Shown: positions 23,799-37,905 of the stretch, piece after piece | How positions within the stretch are numbered: the first letter of the stretch is position 1 | How the letters are laid out: each line of letters opens with the position of its first letter | Assembly: GCA_033182465.1 (NCBI GenBank) | Contig: CP137319.1 | Coordinates: forward strand, 3,844,001 to 3,908,000 | Length of the DNA: 64,000 nt | Source: Sanghuangporus weigelae | Lineage: Eukaryota > Basidiomycota > Agaricomycetes > Hymenochaetales > Hymenochaetaceae | Direction of reading: 5' to 3' | Program-made: the position numbers and the translations under genes | The notes under the pieces: model-generated | What the model was told of the DNA's origin: nothing | The model's database searches: none | What the model saw: the letters and a program-made list of their open reading frames with translations, nothing else

Positions 23799-25616
23799 AT
23801 GTCAAGCCTGGTAGCTGACCCCCCAATTCCGGCTTCGCATTTCCGTGCAGTACAGGTGAGTCAGCTATACGTATTTCTCACACATATGATGATCTCATCT
23901 GTCGGAATCTCATTCAAAGTACACAACGATCGCAAGCATGGCCATTCTGGTATGCGCATGGATGTTATGCAGATGGGTTGATCTAATCGATTGATCCTAG
24001 GTGTATGACTGGGTTGCCGATGAGGTATGTCAAACCTCTCTATTTATTGCTAGCGAAGCTTATATCATAAAGGTTGAGCACGTCTGGCGCTTCGATTGGA
24101 ATGTGGTCAAGATTCTTTTCCTCGATACACGTTACATGCCCATGATCAGCACAGCGCTTATCTGCATCTGTCCGTCACCTGTAGATTCATCCATTCTTTC
24201 CAAATTCTCTAACACTGCGATCATCTTAGACTTCATGCACCCAGGTTTGCACAGCGACGTACGTCTTCAATAATTACCATCATTGACTCTTTGTTGATTA
24301 TCACAATATGATAGATTTGTACCCGTTTAATCAACACATCAACTAGTAAGCTGCTGTTTCCCGCGGAACAGAGAGGATGAGCTCAAGTATCTCCACTGGT
24401 AGTAATAAGTTGTTTCGGAATAGCCTCTGCCATCGGTACGATCAGAGTTCATGAAGATGCCTTTGTCTAAGTATGGATAGTGATTCTACTCATGCAAACT
24501 TATGCACTCTGGGGGAGGTTCCGGAGACTGCTCGTTGTACTGTCTACTCTTCTGCTTGTATGTCAGCCTTTTACCGAGTCAGAAAGTAGGTCTGCCGTCT
24601 TGATTGTTTCTCTGCCGCGAAGGCAACATCTATCTTCATGATAGTCATCCTCTCAATTTCGCAAAGCAGACTTGAATGTCGGTCTTCCTCAAACATCACA
24701 TTCTCATCTGTTGTACTGACGACTGACAGTCTCGAACACAAACATTACTGGGACCGTCCCATGTACGTCAGATAGGAGGAAAACAGGGAAAGTCCCAGAG
24801 TTCCTTATTTATATCGACATCATGTTGCTGGACAGCGGTAAAGAGGACTCTTATTTGACTCTGATATCACTCGTAACTCGTCAGACGACTCAGTTGTGAT
24901 TGGTCTTACGATGTACAAAGCAATATCCGATTGTTTGCCCCCTCTCCACCTTTGCAGGCGCCACTTCTCAAGATCAACCGTCTATGTTTCAGGGAAGTTT
25001 CAACCGTGCCAAAACGTGCTATACAGGACGTTCCACCGGGATGGTACGTTTGACAATATTGGAATTTTCGATTTCGTCAATAAATTGTTTTATCTAGGAT
25101 TATTGTACTTCTTGTCCATGTTCATTGTTCAGTACGTCTTGAATATTTTCGAAGCTCTATGCCTAGCATGATATACCTGCTTAGCTTTGTCGGGTACCAA
25201 TTTTATCATCAATATTGTCAACGTTGCGAAGGTGAGTTTCTTGTCGGTTAGTTACCCTAGATCTGAATGAACTCTTGAGACTCGCTTGGAATTTGGCAGG
25301 GAGATTATGATCGCTTGCTTCTTCAGTGAGTTCCTCTAGCGTGCTTGACGAGGACAGTGCTGACGAGATGTTGGACTTTGTTACCGTTTCCAGGTTGCAA
25401 TTGGCGTTTCATTCAATCATATCGGCGCGGATGATCCTCAATTTGCGGAATGCGTCGACGGAGCTGGTAGCGGGCAAAGATACGATAAGTCTACCTGCCA
25501 TCGAATTTATGAGTCCAACGGCAGGCTCTGATACCAGCGGAGCTACTATGGGGGCGTCCAGCGACGCTCATTATGAATCCGAGAGAGATGAAGACTTAGT
25601 GGTGTCTAGAACGTAG
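23799..25616 (+). CDS. DUF6533 seven-helix membrane protein (right duplicate)
   Basis: Exon 1 is 23799-23855 (MSSLVADPPIPASHFRAVQ). Then come YTTIASMAILVYDWVADEVE, HVWRFDWNVVKILFLDTRYM, PMISTALICI joined to YFMHPGLHSD, ISPLVVISCFGIASAIVILL, MQTYALWGRFRRLLVVL, and a last exon with RLQLAFHSIISARMILNLR and a stop at 25614-25616. Compared with the left copy, three residues are missing just after VYDW. That falls in the segment that defines DUF6533, so this copy is slightly shortened but in frame. Exons between about 24560 and 25200 were not fully resolved. Confidence 0.73.
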
Positions 25617-25755
25617 GTAAATTGCGAAACTGTGCCGACATCGACGTCGGAATGATGAATTTATATAAACGTAACACTATACTAAGCAAACACGAGACCT
25701 AGCATGGACGGACGTATAAATAGATCGAGACGTGTCCGCGGACAGTCACTTGTAC

Positions 25756-27059
25756 TCATCGCAATGAATCAGGCGAGATACGGCCTTCTGAATATCCAGG
25801 AGGGGCCTCCGATCCTGTCTCGTACGCGCTTCGGTCCTGTAAGTGTGAATGTCGAAGACGAGCGACTTCGTCCATAAGAAACTCTACGCGTTCGCGTAAT
25901 ATGCCGGTATCGCCAACTGTTTCTGAACGGGTATTTGATTGACTTGAGCTAGACTGTGCTCTTGTTTCTGAGCCAGAGCTAGCGTTTATTTGGTCCGTTA
26001 GGTTCTGCTTATAGCACAAAATAAGTACGATGTCGATATTAAAGGAGATACAACTGACCTTTGGGTTTGATCTGTGATTACCTGCCGCTAGTACATCACG
26101 ATATGGTGTAGGTATTGCTCCGAGTAGATGTGGAGCATCATCAACCGCCGAAGCAGAGATGTAAATATGATCACCATATCCCCGTTGACTCGTGATGCGA
26201 TCAGGCATTGTCACCCCACGACCATGCTTCTTGCGTTTCCAACACCACAGCAAAGCGGCCATCACTAAACCGAGCCCAACAACGCCACTGACTACGCCTC
26301 CAATGATGGGTCCTATGCTGGACTTTGGTTGCGGAAGTCGGGTATCATCCGGCGCTAGGAACGCTGTTGAAGATGCCGCGCCCGGTGATGAGGAGGTAGA
26401 CGATGCTTCGTCGACATCTGAGCTAAGAGACGTTTAGCTGAAGCCAGAAGAAATAAACAAAATAAATAACGCAGCTCACGTATAGATGAAGTAATCAAAC
26501 AAGATGAGCGCCGAGTGGTTTCCCGCAGCCTCCATCCTCATGTGGTGCAGACCGGAAGACAATGAGTCGTTAACGTACACCGGAACGTTATATTCAAAGT
26601 CGGAGCTGTTAGTGGGCTGGTGAACGAAAAACCCAACGGTCTCTTCGTCAAGGACGAAATTCATGTTTGTTACAGTATCCGTGAGCGGAACTGTGTTGGC
26701 AAGTATGAAGAATACATAGAGGGCGGTCCCTGCACACACGCGTGAGGATGGGCGTATGAGAGTGAACTACAGAAAGGATGGTGCGCACCATTGAAAGTGA
26801 GCTCGACGGCCCGTGCACTCCCATCTGTTGGTGTGAATGTCGCGTCATGCCATGTCCCGTTGAAGACCTGAAATGGGTCCGGCTGGGCTAAGCAGTTTGG
26901 ACAGTCCGCGCCTTGATTCCAAGCCCCGCTAGGAGGCAGATATTGAGGGATGACACCAGATGCTGCTGCATCGTCGACAGATACATTCTGCTTGAGGGCG
27001 CTTACAAGCAGAGGGATGACGATTAAGCCTGTAAAAAGTTGGCGGTGAGCGTATACCAT
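25756..27059 (-). CDS. Secreted/single-pass membrane glycoprotein with C-terminal coil
   Basis: Exons (-) 27059-26789, 26729-26480, 26422-26059 and 26004-25756 give 377 residues in frame. It has an N-terminal signal peptide (LFTGLIVIPLLVSA), then an ectodomain with GAWNQGADCPNCLAQPDPFQ and NGTWHDATF, several N-glycosylation sequons (NGT, NDS, NHS), a Ser/Thr-rich stalk, one membrane helix (IIGGVVSGVVGLGLVMAALL) followed by WCWKRKKHGRG, and a cytosolic tail ending in a predicted coil (ILRERVEFLMDEVARL). This layout is common in basidiomycete surface proteins (Mid2-like or lectin-like ectodomains); ligand unknown. Its 3' exon is duplicated at 20919-21146. Confidence 0.82.
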
Positions 27060-27304
27060 CAGTGTTCTGGAGAAGACGACTAAAAAAAGTTCACATCACA
27101 GATGGACGTCCAGCGCGGTCACGTGTACGCAACGAGCCGAGCGACTCGTGCGAAAACTGCCGCTCCGCGTTTATTCTCCGCACCGTGGTTATTGACCCAT
27201 GACCATGGCTACGAGACCATGGCAGGCCGTCATTCTACCGAAGTTCTCGCGAAGTCTGGGTCGCGACATACGAACTCGAGTGTCCTTCAACTTGCTCTGT
27301 GACC

Positions 27305-30427
<3,123 letters not shown>

Positions 30428-30796
30428 TTAAATGTTAATGAATTGTTGGAAGTGCATCCTGAGGCTCATACTCTCCCTCAGCTTGTCAAGGAAGCGCTCG
30501 AAACTCTCGGGATTATGAAGCTGGTTGACATATACATGATGCGTGTTGGCATCTGTAATCTTGTACTTGACCCAATTCCCGCTGTAGTGCTCCAGCTGCA
30601 TATCAAGCCCTGCCTGTCTAGCAACTGCGTAAAGAAAGAGATCTTTAGAGAATATGAGCTTGATAAAGGACCCATGGTACTCACCATTTAATGCACTTCC
30701 AAACAGTCCGTTCCTTGATATGGAATCAGTAAGACCAGTCGGACTGCCTCTGAAGGAGTTTCTGATATGTTCAACGGATTGAATGTGTTCTTCCAT
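30428..30796 (-). CDS. Hypothetical protein, 122 aa
   Basis: A single open frame on the minus strand from the ATG at 30796 to the stop at 30428. Composition is protein-like (GEYHGSFIKLIFSKDLFLYA, HNPESFERFLDKLRESMSL), but I recognise no family. Upstream (30797-31191) another open frame is frame-shifted relative to this one, so this could be the last exon of a longer or decayed gene. Low confidence. Confidence 0.3.
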   Translation of the reverse strand: MEEHIQSVEHIRNSFRGSPTGLTDSISRNGLFGSALNGEYHGSFIKLIFSKDLFLYAVARQAGLDMQLEHYSGNWVKYKITDANTHHVYVNQLHNPESFERFLDKLRESMSLRMHFQQFINI

Positions 30797-31630
30797 CCTG
30801 TGAGAAGTGGTAGACGCCTGTTGACTTGACGGCCTGGTCTTCTGCTACTTAAATACCTGTCCTGGACCTCTCTTCTACTGCATCGACTTGCTCTCAAACT
30901 TGATGCAATAGGCAGAGATTTCTGCAAACTTTTCCCACATCGAAAGGTACGAGAATCAGCCTTTGCTGCAGGTATCACGCCAAATGCCTGTGCATCATAA
31001 TGCATACACGGCAAAGTAGCCTGGATCAACTCCCAATTTCCCATCTTGTTTGCAGGTCTAGCGACTTCCATGTTGACTCGAGAACGGCATCTTGGAGCCA
31101 ATTTGTTATTCAATTGAAAAGAAAAATATATATGTCCTGCGGGAAAAGAGTCGGGAAAATAGAATGCAAAGTATTTCAAAGAAGGCAGCAAAGCTGTCTT
31201 GGGTTCCCGACCTACTAGAAATTTAGCAACCAGTATTATACGATAGTAAATATACTGACATGCGTCTATTTTCTCATACTTTTGTATGATTCAGTCATTC
31301 AAATGCTCGGTCTTCATAAAGGGCATCAGAGTCGAATGAGTAAGGAGCGTGACATATCTGGACCAATGCATGTCCACCGGGTGCGCTCCTTCTCTTCGAT
31401 TGTATATGAAGATATCAGAGTGCGAGTGGTGTAGATTGCTCCAATCCAAGCACACAATACCATAGAAAAAGCAACACAAATGCATATAGCTACACGAACT
31501 AATCTGATATGTCATCTCGCATATTGTTGCAAATGCAGGGTTGCAACTTGAGTGTCCATGCGCCAAAACTGAGCCTCGCACGTTATCTATCCGAAATCCC
31601 CGCTGGACCGTGCAGCTGCGCCACGCTCCC
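30797..31630. other. No supported gene
   Basis: Contains an uncharacterised minus-strand open stretch (to about 31191) with no recognisable motif, and the 3' flank of the PAH gene. Confidence 0.4.
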
Positions 31631-32259
31631 TTAGTATCTATTCAACGACAAATTATAGTCATCGGAAGAAGTTGAATAGCCGGAAGCAAGCAAAGTTGTG
31701 TCAATCCGGAGGGAAGAAACGGAGGATAGAATAGTTGGCTGGATGTCACTGATGATGGCTTCCGCGTCGGGCACAAATAATGGTATCTCACCGGCCCGCA
31801 AGTCGCAGTATGCAATCGTGCCATCAGGAGTCGATACTCGTATACTTGATATCGGTTTAGTGGCATCGCTAGGAAACTCAATATGATATCCGTCGGGTAG
31901 TACGTTATTGAATCGATGTATAAGATCATTGTGGCCCCAAAGAAGCTCCAATACGCGGTGTATCATTCTTTTTCTACATGTTATTGACATCGTCAGTCAG
32001 AAGGCTGAGTCGGGATAGAAAGAACAAATCATAGTGTAGCAGCATGCACATACGTCGCAGGTCTGAAATCACAGAGTGCAATATGCAAATCACGGAGTAC
32101 ACCAGGTGCATGGACAAATCGCAAATTGAGAGCACCAATGAAGTCCTTGTAATACTGCTGCTCTGCCGTGAGCCGACACGTTGCTAATGAGCCGGTATCT
32201 CCAACTTGCGACGTCAACGAATTATCTTCAACAGCAGTAGCTGGTTCTCTCGTGAGCAT
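31631..32259 (-). CDS. Small PAH-domain (Sin3-like) protein
   Basis: Exons (-) 32259-32054 and 31973-31631 (GT-AG intron, branch ctgac) give 182 residues. The join places EQQYYKDFIGALNLRFVHAP and GVLRDLHIALCDFRPATKRM before VLELLWGHNDLIHRFNNVLP and DGYHIEFP. This is the paired amphipathic helix pattern of Sin3: a helix pair, then 'LF.GH..LI..FN.FLP.GY'. In Sin3 this module binds repressor peptides, but no histone-deacetylase interaction domain is present here, so this is a stand-alone PAH protein. Agaricomycetes carry many such orphans. The start is uncertain; a further 5' exon is possible. Confidence 0.75.
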
Positions 32260-32598
32260 TGGCGAAGAGAAGGAAAAATATTCAAGAAGGTAGATGCAAA
32301 GAAACGGATGAGTCGATGTAGTGAACTCAAAAACTGATATCCGCGCTCATTCGGACGCGAAGGTGTTACGTGACCTACATAGTCCCATCTGTAGTCACAC
32401 GAGTCCTGCTTTTTTGTTTCCATCTCCGCCGAAAGCGCCGCTGATTCGCCCCCACGTTTTCGTAACTGATCTTCATTTGTAGTGACCGTAAATCGATTGC
32501 TGTCCCACGGTTCTCCGAAAGAAGTTGTGCGATCAGCCTGAGGTTCGGTACGGAAAAGACGTACTAATGAACGATGAGGCTCCCGTTCGCTGCACTAC
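32260..32598. other. Intergenic
   Basis: 5' flank of the PAH gene. A short open stretch beginning at 32423 (METKKQDSCDYRWDY) might be an upstream exon, but nothing confirms it. Confidence 0.35.
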
Positions 32599-32769
32599 TG
32601 GTTGCAGCCATTATATTATAATTACAGTCCTATGACTGCAAACCATTGTGTACAAGTAGGCGCATATTATATTATTATATTATTTTGCTGTCCTCATTAT
32701 AGAATTTTATAAAATAATGTGCTGGTCAACTATAAAATTGTAAAATAAATTATAAAATTAACATAAATC

Positions 32770-32835
32770 ATGAAGGGAATTGAACCCACAACCTCAACAA
32801 AGAACAGATAATAATACCACTAGACTACTACAGCA
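32770..32835 (-). other. tRNA-like module (A and B boxes), left
   Basis: The minus strand has TAGTCTAGTGGTA (A box, 32827-32815) and GGGTTCAATTCCC (B box, 32787-32775) about 30 bp apart, as in tRNA genes and tRNA-derived SINE heads. A cloverleaf cannot be completed, so it is not called a tRNA gene. Confidence 0.5.
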
Positions 32836-34554
32836 GATAATTATTGCATTTATATTATATACTAGGCTTCTGCACATATACATTTCTGACCTTTCCGGTG
32901 AAGAGTAAGACTAAAGCTTGGGAGCGTACGAAGTCGTTATGACCAGTTCCGCGGTGTTCCGACTGGTTTCGCCCGGTTCCGACTGGTTTCGCTGGAGCGA
33001 GTGGACTTAGCAAGAATGCCATAGTCTAAATGGCACGTGCACCGTTCTATGATCGGCCATCATATCAGACACGGTGGAAGAATCACGTGACAATCCTACA
33101 CGTGTCAATCACAAGTCTCCGGATCCCGGATCCGTACTCCTGACAAAGAGATTTGACCCTGCAGTGTCATCCACAGTCCCTCACCCATTCAAAATGTCGC
33201 AGATTTGCCCTGTAAGGCTAGCCGAGGTCTTTCCAAGTCTTTTCTCCAAGTTCCAACTTGTTCCGCTCAAAGACACCCGGTTCCGAAAGCTTCGCTTATG
33301 ATCTCACCTTTCTATATGCGTCCCTTTTATTTCTTTATGCTCTCGTTCCGACCATGCTTAGTATTGTTTCTTTCTGCTTTATGTGTCCCTTAAACCATTC
33401 ATATGCGCTCCTCTCCTTTGTAGATAAGTGATACGTGTGATATGCGTTCCCCTTTTCTTATGGCTTATGTTTTCTGACCGATGGGAGGCTCAGTTTTGGA
33501 CGTTTAGTATAAATTTAGCACGACTCTCGTAGTGGGGGGACAGCTTAGTTGGAGCTTAGCAGTTCTCACATCGTCTCAAGTCCCCCAGCTCCGAGTTCTA
33601 CTTGTTCGTAGTGGACTCTCTCATCTCCAAAGTCTAATATACGATATTTCGTGTTCTGTACAGTTGATCGGTGATCTCTCTTCGCAGCAGAGCCGTTCGC
33701 ACGTTCGTATAGTTCGCCGTGTTCGTGTAAAGGACTTCTCCTGTCTCTATCATCCGTATCGAAACCTCCTCGCGAGTTCCGATCTGTTTCGCTGGTTTCG
33801 CTCGTAACCCAGTTACTTAGTGTGCCGCGTGCTTTCGGTCTCGTAACACCTTCCCCTCTCCACTGTCGTCGGAAAAGGACACCATATCATCCCTTTCCAT
33901 CACCGTATAGTCCCTCCGTCTCTCGTATCACGTTTCGGTCACCCAGTTATCGTCCCCCGTCCATTGTATCGCGTTTCGAATCGTTACGCCGTGTTCTGAC
34001 ACTTTAGACTACGAGTGAGATTGGCTGCCGTCGATTCCCAGTGTGTTAGCATGGTCGATTAGTCACGTTCGAGTTGGTGGTTCGACTAGCGTAGCATTAG
34101 TTAGATTAGTTCTTGTGCCTTGTGTTAGTCGGCTTTAGTCCAGAGCTCGCAGTTGAGCCGGAGAGTCGATTTAGCCTTTGCACCGCCACCATCAATCTCG
34201 GGAGAAGCCCATCCTTGGAACCCTTCCTCGAGCGCTTCCCACGCATTCCTCTGCCCTCATACAGCCCTTCTCTCGTATATTCCATTATCCTTTCGTTTCC
34301 ACTTGCCTTTGGTCTAGGTGTAACTCTCTGCTGACTACTCAAAGGTATTCTAGGGCAGCCCCTCGAACTTTATATTCCCTGTCCGGTATCAGAACGCCTA
34401 CAGGAGTTTCACCGGACAGTGTAATATGCATAAAATAGTCCTTCTAGGGATTAGGATTAGTTAGGTGGGGGTATGGCGGCGAAGCCCCATTTTTGGGTTA
34501 GTTTTAGGTTTAGTGGTAAGATTAGGATCTAGGATTAGTGTATATGATATAATT

Positions 34555-34625
34555 TATATGGTAAAATGGTGCAGGTGTAAAGTACTTGAATCTCTGGATA
34601 ATAGGTTCAATTCTAGGAACTGGTA
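34555..34625 (+). other. tRNA-like module (A and B boxes), right
   Basis: The plus strand has atggtaaaatggtgcagg followed 30 bp later by aggttcaattct (about 34603-34614), a degenerate A-box/B-box pair mirroring the left module. Acceptor-stem pairing is not convincing. Confidence 0.4.
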
Positions 34626-34791
34626 AAGATTTGTTATTATAATTTGTCTGTTACTTTTATAAAATAATAGTAGCTTGTAAATTATAATATTATAAAAAGG
34701 ACTGTTGGAAAATTATAATATAAAACATGTCTACTTGTACACAATGGTCTGCAGTCCTAGGACTGCAATTATAATATAATGGCTGCAACCA

Positions 34792-35397
34792 TGGCCCTTC
34801 GCTGTACCTATGGACATAACTCGCTATTTACACAAACTGAAAGATGTGGCATGATTTATGTGTGATTATCAGATTGGGTGGTTATGTCAGGTGTGCAGAT
34901 CAGCCTCTCTCTCTGGCACTGTGGGCCGAGCCTCTCAAATTCAGACTGTAGGATTTGACTCTGTCCTTCTGTGCTGGTTAGAATGGCCGTCTGATAAAAT
35001 TTTCTTGTTGGGCAGCATTGAAGTCGTGGGATGAGCGTGGGCGGATATCTGACTTCAACGGCTGCTCCTTATGGTGTAAATCCGAATAGGTGCATGGACA
35101 AGCCAGCCATTCATGTGGGCGTCCCATCAGGTATCTTTCTTTTTAGTATTATCTTTCCTTCTTCATCACTAATGAGACTTTCATTGATGAACCAATGAAA
35201 ATGTAGCCGTTGTCTGGAATGCCAGTTTCCCTATAACTCCTGTTCCGATTTCGACGAGCAACAGGCGCTCAAATATGCAATGAGGCGATGCTTTTGAGTC
35301 CGACAAGATCAATCGGATACAGCATCATCATTTATCACCGCACCTCATTGTGTAATTTCCTTGCAGCTGCGCCCTCATTCATCTTTCATTATTAACC
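34792..35397. other. Flank of LTR element, no gene
   Basis: No supported gene. A stretch at about 35268-35375 resembles 48606-48700 on the other side of the retrotransposon (shared caatgaggcgatgctt). Confidence 0.45.
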
Positions 35398-36909
35398 TGT
35401 TAGGGAGTAGGCCCGGGGTTACACCGGTTTGATCCTTTTGCCTAAGCAGCGGTGTGTTGTGCAGAGGTGATCTTATCTACCCACGTCTGGCTGTACCACG
35501 CGGTCCCTTACTAGCCTTCCTAGTCGCGGTCCGAGTTATGGATGCTTTCAGATACGAGGTAATAGTAAAGCAGGTTGGGATTTCCAAGAGGCGTGATAGT
35601 ACAAAGCACACAGTAATAGCTCGCTGTAGGGCAAGCTTTACACCAGTGTGGTAAGAGGATCGAAAGATGGGGAAATGAGGGCCTAATCCTACAACTATTT
35701 ATGCTCCCAGATATTCCATTTTCCGTCCTATTTCTTACTCATCCTGTCTCCACTTTACTCCACTTTCCTCCACCATTACATCTGTTCCTTTGTCATCCTG
35801 CTGCGCTTCGCTCCACTTTGCTCCAATCTTTGTAAGGTCGTCTCCACTATGACAGAATTCTTTGGAGTTGCTGACTGAGACAATAGAGGTGGTGCTCCGA
35901 TATGGAATGCTCCACTGTCAGTACTCCATAACGATGTCATTGCCGTCATTGAGTGGCATCTTTGCTCTTGGAGCGATGTAGGCTGCTCGGTATGTGATTC
36001 TTCGGAATTCATCTCGAGGTCCAGCGAGGGTAAGCATAACTCGCACGTCAGTGTTAAGGTGTCGGGTCGGTGTAGAGTATGGTCCAAGGCATATCATGAA
36101 CTGCATAAGCTCTGCTGGTGGGTTCTGCTGGGTTCTGGTGACTAGCCATGCTTTGCCTTCGTATCGTATATCTCGAATGTAGCGCCATATCCTTCGTTGT
36201 ATAAGGAGTTGTAATTGCTTGGTTTCCAGGTTCGCATCTCTCGGTAAATAAAGGTTTGCCTGTATCGTAGATGCTGGACATGGTGTGTGCAACTCCGGTC
36301 TATACCATCCAATCATTCTCCAAGTTATCGGGTTCGCAGTTCGAGGGGTCCGAGTTGTGATCGTGAGTTCCTCTCGTTTCTTGGGTACTATTGGGCTTGG
36401 TGGATTGGAATGCATTGTATCCTGAAGGTGTCGCTCGGTTTCGATGTGACAGTCACGCGTACCAACCGTTGCCGTGCATACTAAGTAGTATACTTCATAA
36501 AGGACCATGTAAACTCGTGCACAGACTTGACAGTGCTGAAATGCCAGTGAGGTCTCCATAAACCTTATTAGCCTTTAGCCTTTTAGCGTTTAGGCTTTAG
36601 TAGTTGTGCTTCTGGACTTCTAAGAAGTTTGATCGCTTCTTTTGATCGAGGTCGCTCTGGTTGCTTGGTCGGCGGCGTTAGAGTGGTAGTCCGCGGTAAT
36701 AGGCGGTCGGCGGTGTTAGCTGTTAGCGGGATTACGTATCCGCTTCGGTGCTTCTAGCGCTCGGGTGGTAACGGGTTACTGTTGCCTAGGCCGCTCGATT
36801 GCTTGGGCCTTTGATAGCTGGCTTGGTTACCGGTCGCGTTTGGAAAGCTGATCGTGTAGATCTGTTGATCGCGTTGATCCTGATGCGAGATTTTGAGCGG
36901 ATCCTTTCA
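35398..36909 (-). repeat. LTR (3' LTR in transcription sense)
   Basis: Begins TGTTAGGGAGTAGGCCC and ends GGATCCTTTCA; 1,512 bp, the same length and the same sequence wherever compared as 46193-47704. Adjacent TAACC direct repeats on the outer sides show the integration site. Confidence 0.96.
35918..36559 (-). CDS. 213-aa ORF inside the LTR (copy 1)
   Basis: A long open frame on the coding strand of the element, wholly inside the LTR. I recognise no domain. The same frame is present in the other LTR. It may be coding or a chance open frame in a GC-balanced LTR; a protein made from the 5' LTR would lie upstream of Gag. Confidence 0.3.
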   Translation of the reverse strand: METSLAFQHCQVCARVYMVLYEVYYLVCTATVGTRDCHIETERHLQDTMHSNPPSPIVPKKREELTITTRTPRTANPITWRMIGWYRPELHTPCPASTIQANLYLPRDANLETKQLQLLIQRRIWRYIRDIRYEGKAWLVTRTQQNPPAELMQFMICLGPYSTPTRHLNTDVRVMLTLAGPRDEFRRITYRAAYIAPRAKMPLNDGNDIVMEY

Positions 36910-37033
36910 CTACACCCCCCCTAAGATGAACTTTCGGAGAAATGTTCATCCTAATCCGTGAGAAAGCTCGGATAAAGGGTCGCCTAGTGATGGTTGATTT
37001 TTGCTATCAAACCATCATCATCTCTGCTCCAAA

Positions 37034-37349
37034 ATGTCGAAAGTCGCCGCTGCTGTTACTGTTTTTGTCGTTATTGTCGCGATTTTCGGCATAAATCATT
37101 GGATTTTGGAGCGTAAGAGGCGTGCTCAGGTAAGTGATGCATGCTCTGTGCCGTTTCAAGTCGTTAATCTTCCTCTAGGAGGCCGACTTTGAAATGCAAT
37201 CGTTCCAGCGCGATGTTACGACTGTTGCGCTTCGAGTTCACCTCGCGCTCGGTTATGACGTTGAGGATATCGATCCAGTCGTCGAAAATGCAGGTATTGC
37301 TTCGCAGGAACGTCGTGAAAAGGGTGTCTGGGAAGACATTGACTTGTAA
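37034..37349 (+). CDS. Antisense small membrane protein gene carried by the retrotransposon
   Basis: Lies between the polypurine tract and the extra ORF, on the strand opposite to gag-pol. Two open segments flank what looks like an ordinary GT-AG intron (gtaagt donor, ctctag acceptor), predicting a protein of about 88 residues. It has an N-terminal hydrophobic helix (VAAAVTVFVVIVAIFGI) followed by a basic stretch (LERKRRAQ) and an acidic soluble tail ending WEDIDL. This resembles a type-II or signal-anchored small membrane protein, but I recognise no family. An intron in antisense orientation would survive the element's RNA stage, so it is compatible with cargo carried by a retroelement. Not confirmed. 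Confidence 0.5.
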
Positions 37350-37905
37350 AGGGTGGTGGGAAGGGATATGAATATGAAATGTGCATCATGTAAAGAATAT
37401 GACGCAATTGAAAGTGATAAGAAAGAAATTATAAAGTCATTAAAATCATTAAGTCGTTAATGAATAAGTTTTATACCAATTTGGGAGTGAAGTTCCAGGT
37501 GTTTACCTACGGCTCTTCAACCCCCAAATGGAGTTTTTCGAAGAAAGAGTGTAATTGGAGTGCCTTTCAGCGTGAAGGCACATCCTAGCATAATGCAAGG
37601 GAGTGACTTCACGTAAACTTTTGGCTTCTCCGTTGCATAGAGGATAATAAAAGGTAGGCATAATCTGCTAATTCGGAGCCGGCACAATAAAACAATATAC
37701 AAAATGTCTAGGCCCTTGTAGGTTCTTTGACACTTCTGCATAGTGCTTCATTTGTGCTGGTTGGCCGAATAAGCGTGAAATAAAGAGGTGCATAAAGCAT
37801 AATTTGGTCGGATGTGACCATAAATATCATAAGGTAAGAATGAAATGCATAATTGACCATGTCGGGTCACGATATGGGAAAGGGGTTGCATAAAAGAAGA
37901 GTTGT

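Larger units (their letters stand above)
32599..34791. mobile_element. 2.2 kb inverted-repeat element with tRNA-like ends
   Basis: The left end (from 32599) and the reverse complement of the right end (to 34791) share TGGTTGCAGCCATTATATTA and continue, with few mismatches, for about 60 bp to 'caagtag'. This includes a local palindrome around tcctaggac. Inside each end the homology grades into a diverged AT-rich block containing a tRNA-like promoter module (minus strand on the left, plus strand on the right). The 1.6 kb centre is CT-rich, with repeats such as gttccgactggtttcgc, and encodes no recognisable protein. Flanks ttcgctgcac / ttcgctgtac are similar but not adjacent to the ends, so the target duplication is unresolved. 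It could be one non-autonomous transposon or two SINE-like copies in opposite orientation. Confidence 0.6.
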
